DNA of 7,270 nt from Pontimonas sp. (GTDB taxonomy: Bacteria > Actinomycetota > Actinomycetes > Actinomycetales > Microbacteriaceae), in contig JALQXU010000044.1 of NCBI GenBank assembly GCA_023263045.1, forward strand, positions 1 through 7,270, in the 5' to 3' direction. Shown here piece by piece: positions 1 through 5,514 of this stretch; the first letter of the stretch is position 1, and every line of letters begins with the position of its first letter. The position numbers were made by a program, and so were the translations under genes. The notes below the pieces were generated by a model. That model was not told the DNA's origin and searched no databases. It saw only the letters and a list, made by a program, of their open reading frames with translations.

Positions 1-9
1 AATGCGCGA

Positions 10-58
10 GGGGACCTTTCCCCGACCACCCGCCGACGGGTCCGTCGCGCCGACGGGC
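10..58 (+). other. GC-rich leader with small hairpins and a repeated 10-mer
   Basis: A small hairpin at 10-23 has a 5-bp stem (GGGGA/TCCCC) and a 4-nt loop. The 10-mer CGCCGACGGG occurs at 31-40 and again at 48-57. Between the copies, CCGTCG (42-47) can pair with CGACGG of either one. The downstream pairing (40-47 with 51-58, loop 48-50, one G-U pair) gives an 8-bp stem, and the upstream pairing gives about 5 bp. The structures end 34 nt before the rhodopsin ATG. They could be the tail of an upstream gene's terminator, which would lack a U-tract, or part of the rhodopsin 5' UTR. I found no convincing -35/-10 pair in 1-92. Confidence 0.35.
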
Positions 59-82
59 GGTGATTACTACAGAAACATGTCA

Positions 83-88
83 AGGGAG
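83..88 (+). promoter_or_regulatory. Ribosome binding site that fixes the rhodopsin start
   Basis: AGGGAG lies 4 nt before ATG 93. The same frame is also open from a GTG at 60, but that start would add 11 non-hydrophobic residues and has no purine-rich site at a sensible distance. The short spacing resembles that before gatC (AAGGAG plus 4 nt). Confidence 0.6.
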
Positions 89-92
89 AATC

Positions 93-794
93 ATGGATCT
101 GCTTAGCATTACGCAAGCATTCTTCATGCTCGGATTCGTTGCAATGGCAGCGGGAACCCTCTACTTCATCTTGGAGAGAGGCGAACTGAAGCCTGAGCAC
201 CGTATCGCTGCAACCTATGCAGGAGCGATTACCTTCATCGCAGCAATCATGTACTGGATCATGACCGACTTCGTCGGCTTCTTCGACCAGTCTGCTGGGG
301 ATGTTGCCGCCACGATGCCGTTTAGGTACATCGACTGGCTGCTCACCACCCCGCTGCTGTTGGTGGAGTTCGGCCTTATCGTCGCGATTGCGGGCGCAGC
401 CACCAAGGGCTTCGTCACGCGTCTCGTCGTGGCTGACATCATCATGATCGTCACCGGTTACCTGGGTGAGGTCGGTGAGCCTGGTTCAGCGAACAACTGG
501 ATCATGTTCATCATCTCGAGCGCGGCGTGGCTCTACATCGTCTACGCAGTGTTCCAGGTCAAGACCGACGGAATGCCTGACTACGCTGCTAACGCAGTGA
601 AGATCATGCGCCGCTTCGTGATGCTCGGATGGGCTATCTACCCGATTGGTACCTCGATCGAAGAGTTCATGTCTCTCGCAGGTGCTGACATCACGATGGC
701 CGCCGGACTGGCCGCAATTGTGTACGTCATTGCTGACGTGCTCAACAAGGTCGGCTTCGGTATGGTCGCGGTCAACGCAGCCAAGAAGGCCTAG
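93..794 (+). CDS. Light-driven proton-pump rhodopsin (actinorhodopsin/xanthorhodopsin-like)
   Basis: This is a complete 233-aa, seven-helix microbial rhodopsin, an inner-membrane protein that binds retinal and should move protons outward in light. Numbering from ATG 93, helix C reads RYIDWLLTTPLLLVEF (78-93). It supplies R78, the proton acceptor D81, T85 and the proton donor E92, which together form the DTE pattern of outward proton pumps. Helix F has the retinal-pocket block GWAIYP (179-184). Helix G has D215 and the Schiff-base lysine K219 (ADVLNK). L89 sits at the proteorhodopsin tuning position 105, where Leu marks green-absorbing forms. By eye, M53 replaces the proteorhodopsin His75, as in bacteriorhodopsin. 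F139 falls where xanthorhodopsin has Gly156, so a bound carotenoid antenna is not expected. There is no obvious signal peptide. A strong stem-loop follows, and no retinal-synthesis gene is in view. The pump role is inferred from residues; the family call is secure. Confidence 0.95.
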   Translation: MDLLSITQAFFMLGFVAMAAGTLYFILERGELKPEHRIAATYAGAITFIAAIMYWIMTDFVGFFDQSAGDVAATMPFRYIDWLLTTPLLLVEFGLIVAIAGAATKGFVTRLVVADIIMIVTGYLGEVGEPGSANNWIMFIISSAAWLYIVYAVFQVKTDGMPDYAANAVKIMRRFVMLGWAIYPIGTSIEEFMSLAGADITMAAGLAAIVYVIADVLNKVGFGMVAVNAAKKA

Positions 795-808
795 TCCTTC
801 GAAGCAGC

Positions 809-842
809 ACTGTGGGGTCAGGCTTCGGCCTGGCCCCACAGT
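809..842 (+). terminator. Strong UUCG-capped stem-loop after the rhodopsin gene
   Basis: The arms 809-823 and 828-842 form a 15-bp stem with one G-U pair. They are closed by C(TTCG)G, an exceptionally stable tetraloop, and begin 14 nt after the rhodopsin stop. The following bases (CGTTAACA) have no real T-run, which is common for actinobacterial terminators. It probably ends the rhodopsin transcript or protects its 3' end, and it separates the rhodopsin from the M16 peptidase. Confidence 0.8.
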
Positions 843-872
843 CGTTAACACAGTCTGGGTATTCCTAACCGG

Positions 873-878
873 TAATGT
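873..878 (+). promoter_or_regulatory. Possible -10 element for the M16 peptidase
   Basis: TAATGT fits the TAnnnT pattern of actinobacterial sigma-A -10 boxes. It lies 9 nt before ATG 888, which would put the transcript start only 2-3 nt before the gene. No good -35 was found at 16-18 nt: TTAACA at 845-850 is 22 nt away. The alternative is a leadered transcript using the weak GGGG at 879-882 for ribosome binding. The upstream terminator makes some promoter in this gap likely. Confidence 0.3.
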
Positions 879-887
879 GGGGTCGCT

Positions 888-2249
888 ATGTCGCCCGCTA
901 TCGCCTTCGACCTCTCCACTGCGGAGATGTCCTTTCAGGCCAGTGGTGATGCGACAGTCTCCAGAACTGTTCACCCCAGCGGTCTGAGGATTCTGTCGGA
1001 GTCGGTGCCGGGGGCTCTGAGCACCTCCATCGGCTTCTGGATTGCGGTGGGGTCCAGGGATGAAGATTCGGTTGCCTATGGTTCTACCCATTTCCTTGAG
1101 CACCTCCTGTTCAAAGGCACCCCTCGGCGAAGCGCGCTCGATATCGCGGTCGCGTTCGACCAGGTGGGGGGAGAGCACAATGCCCTCACCGCCAAGGAAC
1201 ACACCTGCTACTACGCGAAGGTCCAAGATCACGATCTTGCGATGGCTATCGAGGTGCTCGCCGACATGGTGGCGTCATCGGTTATTGACCCGAGTGAATT
1301 TGAAGTGGAGCGGCAGGTCATCCTTGAGGAATTAGCGATGGCCGATGATGACCCCAGCGACGTTGCCCACGAGCGCATCACCGAGACAGTGCTGCGCGAC
1401 CACCCGCTCGGTCGGCCGATTGGCGGGAACCCGGAGACGATTCGAGCATCAACGAGGGACTCTGTTCTCGAGCACTACGCCAGGTATTACCAGCCCCACG
1501 AACTCGTGGTCACTGCGGCGGGAGCTGTCGACCACCGCGAACTGGTCACACTAGTCACAGATGCTCTGAGTGCTTCCGGGTGGGATTTGGGGCCCGCGAA
1601 GGCTCCTGCCTCACGACGGTCCGATGCCACCGCGTCGATCGACCGAGATGCTCGCAACCTGGTCGTTAACAGACCCCTCGAGCAAGCCGTGGTGGCCCTA
1701 GCTACCCACGGCCTTCGCGCCACCGATGAGCGTCGACCTGCTTTGGCGGTGCTGAGCTCTGTGCTCGGTGGTGGGATGTCCTCCAGGCTCTTCCAGGAGA
1801 TTCGTGAGCGTCGAGGCCTCGCTTACTCGGTCTATAGCTTCCAAAGCTCCTATGCCGATGCAGGAATGTTCGGGATGGCAGCGGGAACCTCGCCCGCCCA
1901 CGTGTCCGAGGTGGCTGGCCTCATGACCCAGGAGTTGTCGTCCATCGCGGAGAATGGCATCACGCCCGAGGAGCTCGCTCGAGTTCGAGGGAACATTGCG
2001 GGTGCTTCTGCGCTCGCTTTGGAGAGCAGTGACACCCGCATGATGCGTTTGGGTCGCTCAGAGCTCTCCACCGGTGAGTTCGTCGATCGGGACGAGGGTC
2101 TCCTGAGACTCTCGAGGGTGGAGACAGAGGATGTGCGGGCTCTTGCGCAGGAGATTGTCTCCACACCTCTTTCCGCGGTTGTCGTAGGTGCCGTGAAAGA
2201 TGGCATAGTAGACGGGGTCATGAACCAGGACACCCCCCAGGTGTCATGA
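888..2249 (+). CDS. M16 family zinc metallopeptidase (processing-peptidase-like)
   Basis: This complete 453-aa protein belongs to the M16B peptidases (pitrilysin/insulinase fold, related to the mitochondrial processing peptidase beta subunit). The inverted zinc motif HFLEH spans residues 68-72, with H68 and H72 as ligands and E71 as the catalytic base. The third ligand is probably E147 in VILEEL, 74 residues after H72, which matches family spacing. Flanking blocks FKGTPRRSA and GGEHNALTAKEHTCYYA are also typical. The C-terminal half has the glycine-rich GGGMSSRLFQEIRERRGLAYSV block near residues 290-311. No signal peptide or membrane segment is seen, so it is probably cytosolic. ATG 888 gives a normal N-terminus, with only a weak GGGG (879-882) upstream; ATG 927 is an alternative with no usable binding site. 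In many actinobacteria this gene lies between pnp and dapB; here a rhodopsin precedes it and no dapB follows. Its physiological substrate is not evident. Confidence 0.93.
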   Translation: MSPAIAFDLSTAEMSFQASGDATVSRTVHPSGLRILSESVPGALSTSIGFWIAVGSRDEDSVAYGSTHFLEHLLFKGTPRRSALDIAVAFDQVGGEHNALTAKEHTCYYAKVQDHDLAMAIEVLADMVASSVIDPSEFEVERQVILEELAMADDDPSDVAHERITETVLRDHPLGRPIGGNPETIRASTRDSVLEHYARYYQPHELVVTAAGAVDHRELVTLVTDALSASGWDLGPAKAPASRRSDATASIDRDARNLVVNRPLEQAVVALATHGLRATDERRPALAVLSSVLGGGMSSRLFQEIRERRGLAYSVYSFQSSYADAGMFGMAAGTSPAHVSEVAGLMTQELSSIAENGITPEELARVRGNIAGASALALESSDTRMMRLGRSELSTGEFVDRDEGLLRLSRVETEDVRALAQEIVSTPLSAVVVGAVKDGIVDGVMNQDTPQVS

Positions 2250-2284
2250 CTTCTCAACCTTCACGACACGTGAAGGCAACATAA
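2246..2284 (+). other. 12-codon ORF overlapping the M16 stop, containing a stem-loop; possible gene relic
   Basis: ATG at 2246 overlaps the peptidase TGA in the ATGA arrangement typical of translationally coupled genes. The frame closes after 12 codons (MTSQPSRHVKAT). Inside it, CCTTCAC (2258-2264) and GTGAAGG (2270-2276) form a perfect 7-bp stem with a 5-nt loop. This could be a terminator without a T-tract, an operator, or chance. The ORF may be the start of a lost downstream gene; dapB is the usual neighbour in related genomes as I recall, but nothing here identifies it. Confidence 0.25.
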
Positions 2285-2331
2285 CGGGCTCACACTGGAA
2301 GTCCATCACTCCACCACATTCTCAAGGTTGT

Positions 2332-2934
2332 ATGTCTCGATATCTCTATTTTGTGCGCCACGGCGAGCAGGTCGATGCGGAATTCGGTCTCCCCGAAGGT
2401 CCGTTGAGCGAGCGCGGACGCCAGCAAGCTTCGCTCATTGCGGACCGGCTCTCGAGTATTCGCTTCGATGCCGCCTACACCTCGCCCCTGCAGCGCGCCA
2501 TTGAGACCGCAGGCGTGATTACGGAGCGCCTGGGTCTTGATGAAGCCACACCGAGCGCGTTGCTCATGGACTGTATTCCCTCGGGTCCAGAAGAGGGCAT
2601 GCCGGCAGCTTTCGAACCATTCTTCGGAGGGGTTACCGAGGAGCAAATCGCGGCCGGTCAAGCCCAAATGACCGATGCTCTGGCCGAGTGGCTTGCCCCG
2701 TCCCGGGAGGACCGGCATGAACTGCTTATCACCCACAACTTTGTCATCGCCTGGTTTGTGAGAGAAGTGTTTGGGGCGAGCTCATGGCGCTGGATTGGCA
2801 TTAATCAAGCCAACTGTGGCCTGACCATCATTCGCGTGCGTTCAGCAAAACCGCCGGTCCTCCTGACCCACAACGATTTGGGTCACCTGCCTGCCGAATT
2901 GCGCACCGGTTTGCCCGATAACCACCCTGTGTAG
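2332..2934 (+). CDS. Histidine phosphatase superfamily protein (phosphoglycerate-mutase-like)
   Basis: This is a complete 200-aa member of the histidine phosphatase clan (branch 1). The phosphate pocket is visible in order: RHGE at residues 9-12, with H10 as the phospho-accepting histidine; R55 in YTSPLQRAIETA; an acidic stretch around E87-E88 that may supply the proton donor; and H135 in LLITHNFVI. Family members transfer or hydrolyse phosphate through a phosphohistidine. The sequence does not identify the substrate, and a true glycolytic mutase is less likely because the protein is short and lacks its insertions. It should be soluble. ATG 2332 is preferred because the RHG motif falls at its usual distance from the N-terminus. 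The upstream AAGG (2324-2327) is a weak ribosome binding site. It sits 82 nt after the M16 gene and 38 nt before ligA, with no clear promoter of its own. Confidence 0.88.
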   Translation: MSRYLYFVRHGEQVDAEFGLPEGPLSERGRQQASLIADRLSSIRFDAAYTSPLQRAIETAGVITERLGLDEATPSALLMDCIPSGPEEGMPAAFEPFFGGVTEEQIAAGQAQMTDALAEWLAPSREDRHELLITHNFVIAWFVREVFGASSWRWIGINQANCGLTIIRVRSAKPPVLLTHNDLGHLPAELRTGLPDNHPV

Positions 2935-2939
2935 ACCGG

Positions 2940-2973
2940 CTGACTATCAGTCCCCCTGCCTAGACTAGGAGGG
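2940..2973 (+). promoter_or_regulatory. Likely promoter giving a leaderless ligA transcript
   Basis: TAGACT (2961-2966) fits the actinobacterial TAnnnT -10 box and lies 6 nt before GTG 2973, so transcription would start at or next to the first base of the start codon. Upstream, CTGACT (2940-2945) resembles TTGACA at 4 of 6 positions, though the 15-nt spacer is short. AGGAGG (2967-2972) touches the start codon and so cannot act as a normal Shine-Dalgarno site. An in-frame TAG at 2961 rules out any upstream start. Confidence 0.5.
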
Positions 2974-5189
2974 TGGGTTTCGAGGAGGCACGGGCAGAGG
3001 TTGAGCGCCTCACCGAACAGATTCTTGTCCTCCAAGACGCCTATTATCGCCAGGATTCCCTCCTCGCCTCAGATGCGGATTATGACGCTCTGATTCGACG
3101 ACTCCAGGAGCTGGAGGAGGCTTTCCCTGAGCTTGCGGGAGCGGATTCACCCACGAGAATGGTGGGCTTTGGTCGCGGGGAGCTTTTCTCCCCGGTGGAA
3201 CATGCAGCCAGGATGTTCAGCCTCGACAACGTCTTCTCGGATGACGAAATGTCGGACTGGCTGGCGAAGATCCGCTCTGAGCACCCGGGGGCACGGTTCC
3301 TCTGCGAGCTCAAAATCGATGGCTTGGCCATTAACCTGCGCTACCAACGGGGTCAGCTGGTCAGCGCCGCCACGCGAGGCGATGGCATTACCGGTGAGGA
3401 TGTCACCGAGAACGCAGTCCTCGTTCCCTCCATCCCTCAGGCTCTCGAGGGTTCAGGGCACCCCGATGTAGTCGAGGTCCGCGGTGAAGTGTTCTTCACC
3501 GTGGATGCCTTCGAGCGCCTCAACCAGAAACAACAGGAGGCGGGAGACAAGGTTTTTGCGAACCCTCGTAACGCCGCCTCGGGGAGCCTTCGACAAAAAA
3601 GTGAGGGTAAGAGCGAGGCGAAACGCGCTCTTGTTGCTGATCGACTCGCAGCGCTGTCGATGACTGTCCACGGTATGGGGGCCTGGGAGGATCCCCCTGT
3701 CGAGTCCCAAAGTGGCGTGTACGGAGTTTTGGAATCGTGGGGGCTTCCGATATCTCCGCACGTCAGTGTGCTGGATAGCGACGCACAGGTGCTGGAGTAC
3801 ATTCACCGTTTTGCCGCCACCCGCCACGAATTAAGTCACGAAATTGATGGTGTTGTGGTCAAAGTGGACCAGTTCGAAATTCAGAGCACACTTGGTGCTA
3901 CGTCGAGAGCACCTCGTTGGGCCACTGCCTACAAGTATCCGCCCGAGCAGGTGACCACACGCCTGCTCGACATCGTGGTGAGTGTGGGTCGCACTGGCCG
4001 TGCGACACCCTATGCAGTTCTCGAGCCGGTGACAGTCGCGGGGAGCGAAGTCGAGCGGGCGACACTGCATAACCAGGATGTCGTGCGTCAGAAGGGTGTT
4101 CTGATCGGTGACACGGTCGTAATTCGCAAAGCCGGCGATGTCATTCCCGAAATCCTTGGGCCGGTCGTCGAAAAGCGCACAGGAGATGAGCGTGACTTTG
4201 TGATGCCCGGGGCGTGTCCCGAATGCGGCTCCACTCTGGCGCCCTCGAAAGCTGGTGATGTCGATCTACGGTGTCCCAACCAACAGAATTGCCCCGCTCA
4301 AGTGCGGGGGCGGGTTGAACACATCGGGTCCAGGGGTGGCCTTGACATTGAGGGCCTTGGTGAGGTGAGCGCAGCAGCCTTGACCCAGCCGTTAGAGCCG
4401 TCCGTGCCGCCGTTAGTGACCGAGGCTCGCCTGTTTGATCTGAGTGTCGAGGAATTGTTCCCGATTCGCGTGCTCGTTCGGGATGCCGATACCGGAGAGC
4501 CGAAGAAAGACCCTGAGACGGGGGAGCCCCTTGTTCAGAGCCCTTTTCGCAGGAAACGTCAGAAGAGTGACCCCGCCTATGACCCGCAGGCAGAAGGCTT
4601 TCAGGGCACCGAGGAGTGGGTTCCCTCCAAAGCGGCCTTTGAACTCATTGACCAGCTCACAAAAGCTCGCTCCCAACCTCTGTGGCGGTTCCTCGTAAGC
4701 CTCAATATTCGCCACGTGGGGCCTGTGGCGGCGAGAGCCTTGGCCGGGGAATTTGGGTCACTTGCCGCTATCGCCAGCGCGAGTGCGGAAGATCTTGCTC
4801 GAGTTGAAGGTGTGGGAGAGACGATTGCGCACTCCCTCATCGAATGGTTTGCGGTGCCATGGCACCAGGACATCATCACTGCGTGGCGTGCGGCGGGAGT
4901 CAGTTTTGAGGACGCTCCCACTACCTCGGATCCAGGTGGCGCGCTCGCGGGGCTCACCATTGTGGTCACCGGTTCGATACCTGGTTTTAGCCGCGATGGC
5001 GCTGAGGAAGCCGTACGCAGCGCGGGAGGAAAGCCCACCTCGAGCGTGAGCAAGAACACGTCTTTCGTGGTCGCAGGGGAAGGGGCAGGAAGCAAAAGAT
5101 CCAAAGCGGAGTTACTAGGCGTCCCGATCGTGGAGGCTGAGTCGTTTGCAACGCTCCTCAGGGAAGGCCCCAGCGGGCTCTCGCTTTAG
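2973..5189 (+). CDS. ligA: NAD-dependent DNA ligase LigA
   Basis: This complete 738-aa enzyme seals nicks in DNA using NAD+, acting in replication and repair. Domains in order: N-terminal Ia domain (YYRQDSLLASDADYD, about 24-38) that binds the nicotinamide moiety; adenylation domain with KIDG at 114-117 (K114 takes AMP) and later motifs around RGEVFF (170-175), DGVVVK (292-297) and WATAYK (316-321); OB fold (about 325-405); zinc finger with C415, C418, C434 and C440; helix-hairpin-helix repeats (about 550-645); and a BRCT domain (about 656-735). At 738 aa it is longer than E. coli (671) or M. tuberculosis (691) LigA. The excess is largely a charged insert at about 498-550, between the zinc finger and the helix-hairpin-helix region. 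GTG 2973 is the only workable start, because an in-frame TAG lies four codons upstream. The gene is followed 25 nt later by gatC, probably in one operon. Confidence 0.98.
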   Translation: MGFEEARAEVERLTEQILVLQDAYYRQDSLLASDADYDALIRRLQELEEAFPELAGADSPTRMVGFGRGELFSPVEHAARMFSLDNVFSDDEMSDWLAKIRSEHPGARFLCELKIDGLAINLRYQRGQLVSAATRGDGITGEDVTENAVLVPSIPQALEGSGHPDVVEVRGEVFFTVDAFERLNQKQQEAGDKVFANPRNAASGSLRQKSEGKSEAKRALVADRLAALSMTVHGMGAWEDPPVESQSGVYGVLESWGLPISPHVSVLDSDAQVLEYIHRFAATRHELSHEIDGVVVKVDQFEIQSTLGATSRAPRWATAYKYPPEQVTTRLLDIVVSVGRTGRATPYAVLEPVTVAGSEVERATLHNQDVVRQKGVLIGDTVVIRKAGDVIPEILGPVVEKRTGDERDFVMPGACPECGSTLAPSKAGDVDLRCPNQQNCPAQVRGRVEHIGSRGGLDIEGLGEVSAAALTQPLEPSVPPLVTEARLFDLSVEELFPIRVLVRDADTGEPKKDPETGEPLVQSPFRRKRQKSDPAYDPQAEGFQGTEEWVPSKAAFELIDQLTKARSQPLWRFLVSLNIRHVGPVAARALAGEFGSLAAIASASAEDLARVEGVGETIAHSLIEWFAVPWHQDIITAWRAAGVSFEDAPTTSDPGGALAGLTIVVTGSIPGFSRDGAEEAVRSAGGKPTSSVSKNTSFVVAGEGAGSKRSKAELLGVPIVEAESFATLLREGPSGLSL

Positions 5190-5192
5190 ACT
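5187..5192 (+). promoter_or_regulatory. Possible internal -10 element for gatCAB
   Basis: TAGACT here is identical to the -10 hexamer proposed for ligA, and its first three bases are the ligA stop codon. Transcription would begin near 5199, about 16 nt before gatC and just upstream of its ribosome binding site. No matching -35 was found, so this may be chance. Confidence 0.25.
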
Positions 5193-5204
5193 GAGAGTTC
5201 GACC

Positions 5205-5210
5205 AAGGAG
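5205..5210 (+). promoter_or_regulatory. Ribosome binding site that fixes the gatC start
   Basis: AAGGAG lies 4 nt before ATG 5215. The frame is open back into the end of ligA (to 5146), but only ATG 5215 has this site and gives a GatC of normal length. ATG 5224, three codons on, is a less likely alternative. Confidence 0.75.
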
Positions 5211-5214
5211 ACTC

Positions 5215-5514
5215 ATGTCAGAAATGACCCCCGATGCCGTGCGCCATTTGGCGGGGCTTGCCCGCATTGCGCTGAGTGATGATGAGGTCACCCGACTCGC
5301 TGGTGAACTGGGCGCCATCGTGGAAGCGGTCGAGGCCGTGCAGAGCGTTGCCACCGAGGATGTCCCGCCCACATCGCATCCGGTTCCTCTGGGAAACGTG
5401 CTCCGGGACGACGTCGTAGGCCAGACGCTCACCACTGAGGAGGCTTTAGCCGGAGCTCCCGATCACGATGGCACCCGTTTCCGCGTGACCGCAATCTTGG
5501 GGGAGGAGCAGTGA
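5215..5514 (+). CDS. gatC: Asp/Glu-tRNA amidotransferase subunit C
   Basis: This complete 99-aa protein matches the usual GatC length of 95-100. GatC is the small subunit that wraps around GatA and GatB and stabilises the complex, which amidates Glu-tRNA(Gln), and Asp-tRNA(Asn) where needed. The N-terminal helical part carries the family pattern VRHLAGLARIALSDDEV (about 8-24). The C-terminal tail has the typical proline-rich DVPPTSHPVPLGNVLRDD segment (about 49-66). The end RFRVTAILGEEQ resembles the common terminus with F-VP-I. It has no catalytic residues of its own. Its TGA overlaps the gatA GTG in a GTGA junction, implying translational coupling and equal subunit supply. Confidence 0.96.
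   Translation: MSEMTPDAVRHLAGLARIALSDDEVTRLAGELGAIVEAVEAVQSVATEDVPPTSHPVPLGNVLRDDVVGQTLTTEEALAGAPDHDGTRFRVTAILGEEQ

Noticed and set aside
60..92. GTG 60 as the rhodopsin start
   Set aside because: It would add 11 residues unlike other rhodopsin N-termini. ATG 93 has a ribosome binding site and gives a normal length.
845..878. TTAACA/TAATGT as a full -35/-10 pair
   Set aside because: The 22-nt spacing is too long for a standard sigma-A promoter; only the -10 is retained, at low confidence.
486..1232. Long minus-strand open frame (248 codons) across the rhodopsin end and M16 start
   Set aside because: It lies opposite two convincing plus-strand genes and the terminator. Its translation is Arg/His/Gly-rich with no recognisable motif, as expected for an antisense shadow in GC-rich DNA.
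4601..5104. Minus-strand open frame (167 codons) inside ligA
   Set aside because: It is fully opposite the conserved helix-hairpin-helix and BRCT coding sequence, and its composition is low-complexity Ser/Ala/Pro typical of a shadow frame.
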